DNA of 64,000 nucleotides, taken from the NCBI GenBank assembly GCA_021323595.1, contig JAJPKR010000052.1, forward strand, positions 1 through 64,000, read 5' to 3'. The notes beneath the pieces were generated by a model. That model made no database searches. It saw only the letters and a program-made list of their open reading frames with translations, and was not told the DNA's origin. Origin of the DNA: Terriglobia bacterium (GTDB lineage Bacteria > Acidobacteriota > Terriglobia > Terriglobales > SCQP01). The translations under genes were made by a program, and so were the position numbers. Shown here piece by piece: positions 7,214 to 16,097 of this stretch (positions are counted from its first letter, which is position 1; each line of letters opens with the position of its first letter).

Positions 7214-9523
7214 CTAATGGCTCGAGGTGTTCGCCGCCTTCTGGTACGGCTTTTGCAGGTACTGCCGCGCCAGCACTTGGGCGTTCTGGGTGTTGTCGTG
7301 GGTCTGGATCGCGAGCTGGTATTCGTTGATGGCGCGGTCGCGCTGCCCGGTGAGATCGAAGATCTTGCCGAGCTGGATATGGCTCCAGACCACCACCCAC
7401 GCGGGCTGCGCGTCGCCATCGATGGCGGCGCGGTATTCGTTGGCGGCTTGCTGCCAGTTTTGCTGCAGATAGTACGCCTCGGCCATGCGGTAGTGGGCCA
7501 GCGAACTGATGGGATTGGCCGCCAGCGCCGCCTGATATTGCTTGAGCGCGCCGGCGAAATCCCCCGCCGCGACGTCGTTGTCCCCGCGCGCGATATCCAC
7601 CTTCACCGTCATCTCCGGCGTCTCTTTGAGCAGCCAATTGTCGGGATCGATGGTGATCTTGCGCGGCCGCGCCTCGGTCTCGAAGCTGTAATCGCTGTCG
7701 GTCCCCTCGACCATCACGCGCTTGGTCTCGGTGGCGCCGTCGGTCTCGATGCGCAGATCGACCGGCATCGAGAATAGATCGAGTGGCTGGTGGAGTTTGC
7801 CGGTGACGCGATAATGCGGCCGCGAACTGAACGTGGGCGTGCCCGCCGCCGGCTGCCCGCTCTGCCGCCGCGGCGCGTCGGCCGCTTGCGCGATGTCGCC
7901 GAGGCGGTAAATCACGTACTCGTCGCTGAAGGTCGGCACCCCCGTGCTGCGGTACCACTCGGAGAAAAAGCTGCGCAGGTCGCTGCCGCTCGACTTTTCC
8001 AGCACCGCCTCGAATTGCTCGGTGGTGGCCGGGCGGCCGCGATACGCGGCCAGGAAATCCCGCATGCCGGCGAAGAGCCGCTGGTCGCCCAGCACCCAGC
8101 GCAGCATGTGGAACAGCATCGCACCCTTGTCGTAGGTCAGATCCTGGAACTGCGGCGAAAAGGCGTAGAGCGAGGCGGTATTGGCCAGCGCCACGTCGGG
8201 ATAGCTCAGCGCCCCCACCATGAACTCCTCGATCACGTTCTGGTAGGCGGCGTTCCCCGCCACCTGCTGCACGTAGAGGCCCTCGCAGAAGCGCGCCGCC
8301 CCGTACTCCAGCCAGGCGTCGTTGAGCGTCGCCGGGCTGACCATCATCCCGAACCATTGCTGCGCGATCTCATCCATCAGCAGGCGATAGTTGAGCGTCG
8401 TGCCGATGCTGCTTTTCGAGAGCAGGATCATGTTGGGCGCGCTCAGCGACGGCAAGCTGTCGTCCGGCAGCTCGATGAAGTGCAAGGTGCTGACCGGACC
8501 CGCGCCGAAGCGCTGCGTCAGGAAGTCGTAAATGCGTCCGGCCGCCTGCCCGTACTGCTGCGTGAGGTCGGCAGGCACGTCCGGGTTGAAGTAAAAATTC
8601 GCGGTCAAGCCGCCGGCGCGCAGCGTGGTCGGGCGCAGTTGGGTGACGATCACCGTCCCGGGAAAGCTCGATTCCCGCTGTTCGTAGCGATAAAGCACCG
8701 TGCCGTTGGCTTGGGGGGTCGCGGTCGGCATGCCGCTGGCCACCAGGCCGAACTGCGGCGGCAGCGCCGCGCTCACCGTCATCGTGAAGCGGTCGGTGCC
8801 GTAGCCGAGCATCGGGAACCATTCGCCGGGATAGAGCAGGAACGCGCCGTCGGGCCCGACATAGGCGGTGCGAATGCCCGCGATCGGGCTCATCTCGGCC
8901 GTGGCCAAGATACCGGAGTAATGGAAGGTCAGGCTGGTCGTCGCGCCTTGCTGCAAGGGCGCCGCGAAGGTCACCGCCACGCCTTGGCTGGTGCGCTGCG
9001 TCGAGAGCGCCTGGCCGCTGGCGTCTTCGACCGAGGCCACCTTCAAGTTCGGGTTCAAAGCGAAGGTGACGGAGGTGACCGGCGACAGTGCCGTCAGGTC
9101 CACCTTGGCCACGGTCGCCAGCTCGTGCTGGGGAAAGTTGAAAGTAAGGTTCAGATCGTAGTTGGTGATCGTGACCCCTTGCCCGCTGCTCGGCTCCGGC
9201 GGCGGCGCCGGCGCGGCCGCGGGAGCTTTGGCCGCCTCCGGGGTCCGCGACAGCACCGGCGGGCCTTGCTGCTGCTGAGACTGCTGCTGCTGGGCTTGCG
9301 GCGCAGGTGCCGGCGCGCCCGCCGCGGGAGTTTTCGCCGCGTCCGGGGTCCGCGACAGCACCGGTGGGCCCTGTTGCTGCTGGGCTTGCGGCTGGGTTTG
9401 TTGACGCGCCCACGCCGGCGCGGCCGCCGCCATGGCCAGCAGCAGGACCGCGGCGGTCAGGGGCCGCGGGGCGCCGGCCCGGCGCGGCCGCTCCTCGCCC
9501 CTCGATGAAGATTTGGTGTTCAT
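7214..9523 (-). CDS. M1-peptidase-like protein with TPR C-terminus; zinc-ligand residues apparently lost
   Basis: M1-like N-domain; LLMDEIAQQWFGMMVSPATLNDAWLEYGAARF occupies the HEXXHxW site; C-terminal TPR repeats; signal peptide at MNTKSSSRGEERPRRAGAPRPLTAAVLLLAMAAAAPAWA. Confidence 0.85.
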   Translation of the reverse strand: MNTKSSSRGEERPRRAGAPRPLTAAVLLLAMAAAAPAWARQQTQPQAQQQQGPPVLSRTPDAAKTPAAGAPAPAPQAQQQQSQQQQGPPVLSRTPEAAKAPAAAPAPPPEPSSGQGVTITNYDLNLTFNFPQHELATVAKVDLTALSPVTSVTFALNPNLKVASVEDASGQALSTQRTSQGVAVTFAAPLQQGATTSLTFHYSGILATAEMSPIAGIRTAYVGPDGAFLLYPGEWFPMLGYGTDRFTMTVSAALPPQFGLVASGMPTATPQANGTVLYRYEQRESSFPGTVIVTQLRPTTLRAGGLTANFYFNPDVPADLTQQYGQAAGRIYDFLTQRFGAGPVSTLHFIELPDDSLPSLSAPNMILLSKSSIGTTLNYRLLMDEIAQQWFGMMVSPATLNDAWLEYGAARFCEGLYVQQVAGNAAYQNVIEEFMVGALSYPDVALANTASLYAFSPQFQDLTYDKGAMLFHMLRWVLGDQRLFAGMRDFLAAYRGRPATTEQFEAVLEKSSGSDLRSFFSEWYRSTGVPTFSDEYVIYRLGDIAQAADAPRRQSGQPAAGTPTFSSRPHYRVTGKLHQPLDLFSMPVDLRIETDGATETKRVMVEGTDSDYSFETEARPRKITIDPDNWLLKETPEMTVKVDIARGDNDVAAGDFAGALKQYQAALAANPISSLAHYRMAEAYYLQQNWQQAANEYRAAIDGDAQPAWVVVWSHIQLGKIFDLTGQRDRAINEYQLAIQTHDNTQNAQVLARQYLQKPYQKAANTSSH
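9217..9382 (-). repeat. Two-copy direct repeat (105-bp period) inside the M1-like gene
   Basis: Encodes QQQQGPPVLSRTPDAAKTPAAG and QQQQGPPVLSRTPEAAKAPAA; DNA tccggggtccgcgacagcaccgg present at about 9237 and 9342. Confidence 0.8.
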
Positions 9524-9734
9524 GCTGATTGATCGCCCGGAAAGAGCCTTATTTGCGGAATCGGCGGCGACGACGCCGCTTGCGCCCGCCTCCCGCCATC
9601 GCAGCCGCGCGCCCCAGCGCGCCGGGCTCGGTTGCGGGGAGGGCCGCCGGCGCGGTCCGCTCGCGGTCGCGCTGCGTTGTGCCCAGTTTACAACAGCCGT
9701 TTCCAAGCCCCTCAGCCAGATAGACGGATGCGCC

Positions 9735-9770
9735 GCGCCCCGCAGGTACGGCGCGCCCGGTGCGGGGCGC
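9735..9770 (-). terminator. Strong hairpin downstream of coxC (possible terminator or attenuator, no U-tract)
   Basis: gcgccccgca (9735-9744) pairs perfectly with tgcggggcgc (9761-9770), 16-nt loop. Confidence 0.45.
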
Positions 9771-9796
9771 CGGAGGACGCTATCGCAGGGGCGGGC

Positions 9797-10621
9797 TTAG
9801 AGAAGGTAGATGACGAAGAACAGGAAGATCCAGACGATATCCACGAAGTGCCAGTAATACTCGGCTGCGGTGAGCGAGAAATGGTACGTCTGGTTCATCT
9901 CGCCGCGCTCCATGCGCCAATACACCAGCACCAGGAAGAGCAGTCCGACGCAGACGTGCAGCCCGTGGAAACCCGTCATCCAGTAAAATTGCGAGCCGAA
10001 AACGCCCTGGCTATAGGTGAACTTGTCGAAGGCCTTCAAGAAGCCCCAGTCGTAGCCTTGGATCGCCAGGAAGACGACGCCCAAGATGATCGTCGCCAGC
10101 AGCCAATTCTTCGCCAGCGCGCGCTTGCCGCCGATAAAGGCATGGTGCGACCAGTGATAGGTGAAGCTCGAGAGCACCAGCAGCAGCGTGCCGATCGCGG
10201 GCAGCGAGGTCTCGAGGCGAGGGGCGCCCAGCGGCGGCCAGGTCGTGGCGTGGCCGAAGCGGATATAGAGGTTGTGGGCGAAAAACGAACCGAAGATGGC
10301 GCCTTCCGACAACAGGAAGTACAGAAAACCGCGCCGCAAGATGGCGAAGGTGTAGTTGGGGTCCTGGTGGCGCCGCTCGGCGGCGATCGTCGTCGCCCAG
10401 CCCAGCGCCGGAATCAACACCAGCAAAATCCCCGCCAGCACCAAGAGCGGCAAGGCGTTGAAGCCCGTCGCCACGAGAAAGAAAGCGGTGGCGAAGACGC
10501 CGATGCCAAGGGCGAGCAGGATCGGCCACGCGCTCGGCTGCGGCGCGTGCGCCGAAGGATCGGCATGCGCCGCGGCGGCGGCGTGGGCCGGTGCTGCCGC
10601 GGAATGGGATTCGGTGGCCAT
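9797..10621 (-). CDS. coxC: Cytochrome c oxidase subunit III
   Basis: Seven-TM HCO subunit III; SEGAIFGSFFAHNLYIRFG, TGFHGLHVCVGL, YYWHFVDIVWIFLF. Confidence 0.95.
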   Translation of the reverse strand: MATESHSAAAPAHAAAAAHADPSAHAPQPSAWPILLALGIGVFATAFFLVATGFNALPLLVLAGILLVLIPALGWATTIAAERRHQDPNYTFAILRRGFLYFLLSEGAIFGSFFAHNLYIRFGHATTWPPLGAPRLETSLPAIGTLLLVLSSFTYHWSHHAFIGGKRALAKNWLLATIILGVVFLAIQGYDWGFLKAFDKFTYSQGVFGSQFYWMTGFHGLHVCVGLLFLVLVYWRMERGEMNQTYHFSLTAAEYYWHFVDIVWIFLFFVIYLL

Positions 10622-10642
10622 CGTTCGATCGTTGACCTCGTT

Positions 10643-10903
10643 CTAGAAATCGGCCTTGTAGGCGGTGTGGGACCAGGGGAATTGCCAGATCACCGGCCCC
10701 GGGCGCACCCAGCCGCCGCGCACCAGCCAATACGACGAAAGCAAAAATCCCACCGCCAGGATCCCCAGGATCCATGCGAAGCGCAAATTGCGGCGGCGCA
10801 GCCGCGGATCATAGGGCGAGGGCGGCCAGGCCCGCGACGCGGCGCCGCCGGCCCCGCCGTTGGCGGCCGCGCCGTTCACCGGAAGCAAAATCGGTTTCCT
10901 CAT
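10643..10903 (-). CDS. Small single-TM hypothetical protein in oxidase operon
   Basis: 86-aa ORF MRKPILLPVNGA...FAWILGILAVGFLLSSYWLV between ctaG and coxC, starting 3 nt after the ctaG stop. Confidence 0.7.
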   Translation of the reverse strand: MRKPILLPVNGAAANGGAGGAASRAWPPSPYDPRLRRRNLRFAWILGILAVGFLLSSYWLVRGGWVRPGPVIWQFPWSHTAYKADF

Positions 10904-10905
10904 GG

Positions 10906-11442
10906 CTACTTCGGAAACAGCGTATAGTTCAGCGTCACTTCGGTGACGGTGCCCGGCAAGCCGGGATTGACCTCGTAAATCACCGGCAGCGTCTTGGTCT
11001 GATGCGGCGCCAGCTCCTGGTCGCTGAAGCAGAAGCATTGCATCAGCGCCAGCGTCTTGGCTGCCGCCTCGGGATAAATGGCGTGAATCGCGCGGAACCG
11101 GATCGGCTGGTCGGTCGGGTTGAAGAATGTGTACGCGTTCTCCACCCGTTCGCCCACCTTCACGCGCTGCAGGGAGTCCTTGGGCTCGAACTGGATCGGC
11201 AAGGCCGTCGAGACCTCGCCGGTGAACATCATGTTGAGCGTGCGCCCGTCCGCGGCGGTCGTGGCGGCGCGGTTCACGGGCGCGACGGCAATGCCGTAGT
11301 GCTCGCACCAGACGCGAAACAGCGGGATGTTGGCGAAGGCGAAGGCGAACATCACCGGCACGATCGCCAGCAGCAGCCAAGCCATGCGGCCCCGGTGCTT
11401 GCGCGCGGAAATCGGTGCGGGATGAGAGGAAATCCGGCTCAC
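10906..11442 (-). CDS. ctaG: Cytochrome c oxidase assembly protein CtaG/Cox11
   Basis: FANIPLFRVWCEHYGIA, MMFTGEVSTALPIQFEP, ALMQCFCFSDQELAPHQTKTLPVIYEVNP. Confidence 0.93.
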   Translation of the reverse strand: MSRISSHPAPISARKHRGRMAWLLLAIVPVMFAFAFANIPLFRVWCEHYGIAVAPVNRAATTAADGRTLNMMFTGEVSTALPIQFEPKDSLQRVKVGERVENAYTFFNPTDQPIRFRAIHAIYPEAAAKTLALMQCFCFSDQELAPHQTKTLPVIYEVNPGLPGTVTEVTLNYTLFPK

Positions 11443-11453
11443 TGCGACTCCTT

Positions 11454-13061
11454 TCAACCCTCCTCGTAAACCGGAACTTCGTCGAAGTTCCAGGCCGGCG
11501 GCGGGCTCGGCACCATCCACTCCAGCGACTGCTGCACGTCGTTGATCTTCCACGGATCGGGCTCCGGCGTCGGCTCGCCGTGCCGGATCGAGTGGATCAC
11601 GTTATAGGTGAAGATCAGCCCGCCCGCCAGCAGCAGCAGGAACCCAAGCGAGATGAAGCGGTTCAAGTCGGTGAATTCGGGCCGGTAGAAGGCCACGCGC
11701 CGCGGCATGCCCTCGATCCCCAGGATGTGCATCGGCGTGAACACCCACAGGAAGCCGATGAAGAACAGCCAGAAATGCCAGTTGCCCAGCTTCTCGCTCA
11801 GGCGGCGGCCGGTCATCTTGGGGAACCAGAAATACGTCGCCGCCATCAGCCCCATCACCGAGCCGCCGAAGAGCACGAAGTGCAGGTGGGCGACGATGAA
11901 GTAGGTGTTGTGCACGGCGATGTCGAAGGGCACGATCGCCAGCACCACGCCGTTCAAGCCGCCGATCACGAACAAGCCGATGAAGCCCAGTCCGAACTTC
12001 ATCGCCGCGCTGAAGTCGATCGTGCCGCCCCACATCGAGGCCAGCCAGGAGTAAACCTTCACCCCGGTGGGCACGGCGATGATCAAGCTGGTGGTCGAGA
12101 AGAAGATTTGCGCCTCGGGCGAAATGCCGCTGGTGAACATGTGGTGCGCCCACACCATGAAGCCGAGCACGCCGATCGAGGCCAGGGCGTACACCATGCC
12201 CTTGTAGCCGAAGACCGGCTTGTGCGCGAACGCAGGCAGCACGTGCGACATGATCCCGAACGCGGGCAGGATCATGATGTACACCTCGGGATGGCCGAAG
12301 AACCAAAACAGGTGCTGGTACAGCAGCGGATCGCCGCCCAGGCCCGGCTGGAAAAAGCCGGTGTGGAAAATGCGGTCGCTCAGCAGCATCACCAGCACGC
12401 CGCTGAGAATCGGCACCGCCAGCAGCAGCAGCCAGGCGGTGATTTCCGTGGCCCAGACGAAGAGCGGCATCTGCATCCAGCCCATGCCGGGGGCGCGCAT
12501 ATCGGCGATCGTCACCAGGAAGTTGACCGCGCCCATGATCGAGCTGATGCCCAGCAGAATGATCGCCAGGCACCACAGGCTTTCGCCCGCCCCCGGAGAA
12601 AACTCCGCGCCCGAAAGCGGCGGATAGCTCCACCAGCCGCCCTGCGCCGAGCCGCCCACCGTGAAGAAGCTGGCGTACATCATCAGCGACGGCGGAATCA
12701 GCATCCAGAAGCTGAAGGCGTTGAGCTTGGGAAACGCCATGTCGCGCGCGCCGATCATCAGCGGCACCAAGTAATTGCCGAAGCCGACGAACGCCGGCAT
12801 CACCACCATGAAGATCATCACCGTGGCGTGCATCGTCAGCATCTGGTTGAAGAACTCGGGCTTGATGAAATTCCAGTTGGGATCGTAGAGGCGCAGCCGC
12901 ACCATGCCGGCGAACAGCCCGCCCACCCAGGCGTTGACCAGCGAAAAGATCAAGTACATCAAGCCGATCTTCTTGTGATCGGTGGTAGTCAGCCAGTCGA
13001 GCAAGCCGGTGTAGTGTTTGGCTTCCGGCGCCGCAGCAAGCGCCACTTCCGCGCTGCTCAT
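11454..13061 (-). CDS. coxA: Cytochrome c oxidase subunit I (A-type, GHPEVY)
   Basis: LLDWLTTTDHKKIGLMYL, HLFWFFGHPEVYIMILPAFG, HHMFTSG, HNTYFIVAHLHFVL. Confidence 0.96.
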   Translation of the reverse strand: MSSAEVALAAAPEAKHYTGLLDWLTTTDHKKIGLMYLIFSLVNAWVGGLFAGMVRLRLYDPNWNFIKPEFFNQMLTMHATVMIFMVVMPAFVGFGNYLVPLMIGARDMAFPKLNAFSFWMLIPPSLMMYASFFTVGGSAQGGWWSYPPLSGAEFSPGAGESLWCLAIILLGISSIMGAVNFLVTIADMRAPGMGWMQMPLFVWATEITAWLLLLAVPILSGVLVMLLSDRIFHTGFFQPGLGGDPLLYQHLFWFFGHPEVYIMILPAFGIMSHVLPAFAHKPVFGYKGMVYALASIGVLGFMVWAHHMFTSGISPEAQIFFSTTSLIIAVPTGVKVYSWLASMWGGTIDFSAAMKFGLGFIGLFVIGGLNGVVLAIVPFDIAVHNTYFIVAHLHFVLFGGSVMGLMAATYFWFPKMTGRRLSEKLGNWHFWLFFIGFLWVFTPMHILGIEGMPRRVAFYRPEFTDLNRFISLGFLLLLAGGLIFTYNVIHSIRHGEPTPEPDPWKINDVQQSLEWMVPSPPPAWNFDEVPVYEEG

Positions 13062-13888
13062 AGACCCTCCTTGGCCAGCCCGGCGGGGCGCGGCCGCGCC
13101 GGTGCCGCCGGGCTCGCCGGCTTGGCGCCCGCCGGTGCCGCCGGCTGGGCGGGTGCGGCCGCCGGCGCCGGGCTGGCGTTCGCCTGCAGCCAGGCGGCGA
13201 ACTGCGCCGGCGGAATGACGTCCACGCTGATCCACATCTCGCCGTGCAGCGGCCCGCAAAGCTGCGCGCACTGTCCTTCATAATGGCCCGCCTGCGCGTT
13301 GAACCAGGCGTGCGTGATGCGTCCGGGAACGGCATCCATTTGAATGCCGAGCGACGGCACGTAGAAGCCGTGGATCACGTCCACGCTGGTGATCTGCAAA
13401 TCCACGTTGCGTCCCGCCGGCACCACCAGATCCTTGTTCGCGAAATCGATGCCGTAATCCGGGTAGCGGTACTCCCAGAAGAAGCGGTGGCCGACCACCA
13501 TCACGTTGAGGTCGGGCGGCGGCGTCTCGTCGTAGAAATGCAGCGGCCCGTGAGAGAGGAGGCCCACGACCAAGACCGCGAGCAGGGGCACCACCGTCCA
13601 GAAGATCTCCAGCCCCGGATTCTCGTGGAAGGTCGCGGGTTTGCGGCCCGGGCGGCGGCGGAACTTGAAGATCACGTACACCAGCAAGACTTCCGCGATC
13701 GCGATCAGCGGGAACAAGATCCAGAAGCCCGTCAGCGCGGTGTGGCGCAAGATATGCGCCCACGAACTGGCGGGATCGCCGAAGGCGTTGGTGACCGGCG
13801 CCGAACCCGGCGCTTGCGCCCGCGCGGCGGCCGCCGCGCCCAGCCAGAGCGCCGCGCCGGCTGCGTAACTGCGACAGCGCGATCTCAC
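13058..13888 (-). CDS. coxB: Cytochrome c oxidase subunit II (CuA site present, no fused cytochrome c)
   Basis: FWEYRYPDYG, VIHGFYVPSLGIQMDAVPG, GQCAQLCGPLHGEM; Pro/Ala-rich tail without CXXCH; GTG start. Confidence 0.93.
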   Translation of the reverse strand: MRSRCRSYAAGAALWLGAAAAARAQAPGSAPVTNAFGDPASSWAHILRHTALTGFWILFPLIAIAEVLLVYVIFKFRRRPGRKPATFHENPGLEIFWTVVPLLAVLVVGLLSHGPLHFYDETPPPDLNVMVVGHRFFWEYRYPDYGIDFANKDLVVPAGRNVDLQITSVDVIHGFYVPSLGIQMDAVPGRITHAWFNAQAGHYEGQCAQLCGPLHGEMWISVDVIPPAQFAAWLQANASPAPAAAPAQPAAPAGAKPASPAAPARPRPAGLAKEGL

Positions 13889-14868
13889 TGATTCCCTCCT
13901 GCCAGATGCTGCACGTGCGCGTAGAGCGCCGCCATCTCCGCCTGCGTCAGCGTCCCGAAGCCGGGCATCATGCGCCCCGGCAAGCCGTGCGTCACCAGAT
14001 GCGAAAAGGCGGCGGCGTTGGTTTCCCAGCCGCCGATCAGCGGCTGGCGGAAGGGCGCGGCGGTGACCTCGACGGTCGGCGTGGCCGCGCGGTCCGGCCC
14101 CGGATAGTACGGCGTCAGCATTTGCACCGGAATGCCGCCTTGCCCGTCCGGACCATGGCAGCTGGCGCAATAGGTGGCGTACAGCGCGGCGCCTGCCGCG
14201 TTATCGGCCACCGCCGGCGCCGGCGGATCCGGCGGCGGCCCCTTCTGCGCCATCAGCTTCATCGCCAGATCGATGGGAATGCGCGGCCCCTGCGGCACCG
14301 GCTTGAGCGGCGGCAACGGCGTGGGCCCGCTGGGCGCCGCCGTGGGTGGCGGCAGCGCCGCGATCTGCGCCGCCGTGACCGGCTTGGGGTCGGGAATCCA
14401 ATGCTGCACGTAATGCACCACCGCCATCCGCTGCTCCGCCGTCAGCACGCCCTCGAAGCTGGGCATGGCCGTGCCCGGCGAGCCGTTGGTGACGGTATGG
14501 AACAGGGTCAGGATGTCGGTGCCGTAGCGGAACTTCGGCTGATGGAAGTTGCGCGGCGGCGGATTCAGCCCCGCCGAACGCGGTCCGTTGCCGTAGCCCT
14601 CCTCGCCGTGGCAGGGTACGCAGTTCAGCTCGAAGACTTGCTTGCCTTCCGCCGTGAGCTGCGGCGTGTCCTTGATCAGCGCCCGCAGGTCCACCGTTTC
14701 CGCCGGCTTTTCCTTGATGTCGGGAGTGCGATTGAACAAGAAACGCGCCACGAATTCGGCCTTGCCGTACTCGCCGCCGGCGGCGACATAGATGATCCCC
14801 ACCAGCACCAAAATCACGATCGCCAGCGACACCACCTGCCGGATTTGCGTCTTCGTGGTTGGGCTCAT
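13885..14868 (-). CDS. Diheme cytochrome c
   Basis: Two CXXCH (CVPCH, CASCH), N-terminal TM anchor, Pro-rich linker between domains; 4-bp overlap with coxB. Confidence 0.9.
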   Translation of the reverse strand: MSPTTKTQIRQVVSLAIVILVLVGIIYVAAGGEYGKAEFVARFLFNRTPDIKEKPAETVDLRALIKDTPQLTAEGKQVFELNCVPCHGEEGYGNGPRSAGLNPPPRNFHQPKFRYGTDILTLFHTVTNGSPGTAMPSFEGVLTAEQRMAVVHYVQHWIPDPKPVTAAQIAALPPPTAAPSGPTPLPPLKPVPQGPRIPIDLAMKLMAQKGPPPDPPAPAVADNAAGAALYATYCASCHGPDGQGGIPVQMLTPYYPGPDRAATPTVEVTAAPFRQPLIGGWETNAAAFSHLVTHGLPGRMMPGFGTLTQAEMAALYAHVQHLAGGNQ

Positions 14869-16094
14869 GCCAGATACCTCCCGGCCACCGAGTTCACCAG
14901 CTTCGGATCGCCGATCGGCACCGTCGAGTGCCGCCGCAACAGCCGCGCCACCGTCAAGCCGAAGAGCGCGAAGAAGAACAGGAAGGCGCCGACATCGGTC
15001 CAGTTCGGCAGCACGAAGCTCGCATGATGCACCGGCAGCACCAGCCAGTACACGTCGAACCATTCGGCGATCAGCACCAGCCAGGCCATCGTCAGGATTA
15101 CGTTCTCGTTTCGGCGCACCTTTTGGTTCAGCAAAACGCAGAACGGGAACACCCACTTGGCGAAGAGCAAAAACAGAAACACCCAGCCCCAGCCGCCCAC
15201 GATGCGCCGGTGAAAGAACGAGGTCTCTTCGGGGAAGTTCGAATACCAGATCAGGAAATACTGCTCGAACCCAATATAGACCATGAAGATGCAGAAGGCG
15301 TGCAGCATGCGCGCCAGGTCCACGTAATGCCGGTCGGTGACGATCTCGCCCAGCCAGCCCCGCCGCCGCATGATCACGCTCATCACGATCATCAGCGCCA
15401 GCGCCGCTTCGAAGAGCCCGGCGAAGGTGTAGACGCCGAACATGCTCGACGACCAATCGGGCTGCAGCGACATGATCCAGTCCACCGAGGCCAGGGTGAA
15501 GGTCACGGCGAAGACGATCATGAAGGCGGCGGCCATGCGGCCGTTCAAGCTCGGCAGCTTGCCGAACCCGGTCGCGGCGCGGCGGTTGATCTGGCCGCCC
15601 TCGCGATCCTGCCGCAGCGAGCGGAAGATGAAGAAGAGGCCGAAGAACGCCCAGATCAGCAGATAGATCATGGTGCGTTCGCTATAGAACGGAAAGCTGA
15701 AATAGTGCGCTTTGTTGGCGCGGTCGAAATGAAAGCCCGCCTGCGCCCAGGGATAGATCCGGCGCACGCCCAGCAGCAGCGCCACCCCGAACACCAACGC
15801 CCAGGGCAGGTACGACGCTGCCGCCTCCGCCAGCCGGCGGAAGACCACCGACCAAGTGGCGCTGGTCACGTGCTCGAGCGCGACCAGAAACAGCCCGCCC
15901 AGCGCCAGCACGAGGAAATAGAAGTAGTTGACGAGAAAACTCTCCCATACGCGGCCGGTGTCGAACTTCAGTCCCACCAGAAACAGCACCACGCCGATCG
16001 CCAGCGCCGCCCACAACTGCTGGCGGTAGGCGCGGGAGATGGGCGCCGGGCCCGGATCGCTCACGGAAGTGATTTGCGGTTCATGCATGGGCAA
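14865..16094 (-). CDS. actF: Alternative complex III membrane subunit ActF
   Basis: Ten-TM NrfD-like protein in actABCDE order: WAALAIGVVLFLVGLKFD, YPWAQAGFHFDRANKAHYFSFPFYSERTMIYL. Confidence 0.88.
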   Translation of the reverse strand: MPMHEPQITSVSDPGPAPISRAYRQQLWAALAIGVVLFLVGLKFDTGRVWESFLVNYFYFLVLALGGLFLVALEHVTSATWSVVFRRLAEAAASYLPWALVFGVALLLGVRRIYPWAQAGFHFDRANKAHYFSFPFYSERTMIYLLIWAFFGLFFIFRSLRQDREGGQINRRAATGFGKLPSLNGRMAAAFMIVFAVTFTLASVDWIMSLQPDWSSSMFGVYTFAGLFEAALALMIVMSVIMRRRGWLGEIVTDRHYVDLARMLHAFCIFMVYIGFEQYFLIWYSNFPEETSFFHRRIVGGWGWVFLFLLFAKWVFPFCVLLNQKVRRNENVILTMAWLVLIAEWFDVYWLVLPVHHASFVLPNWTDVGAFLFFFALFGLTVARLLRRHSTVPIGDPKLVNSVAGRYLA

Positions 16095-16097
16095 AAC

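Noticed and set aside
9217-9382. Possible mobile-element direct repeats
   Set aside because: In-frame intragenic duplication of a Q/P-rich linker; no inverted termini or transposase.
11415-13283. 622-aa plus-strand ORF opposite coxA
   Set aside because: Translation is repetitive HH/EE/QQ-rich antisense of coxA.
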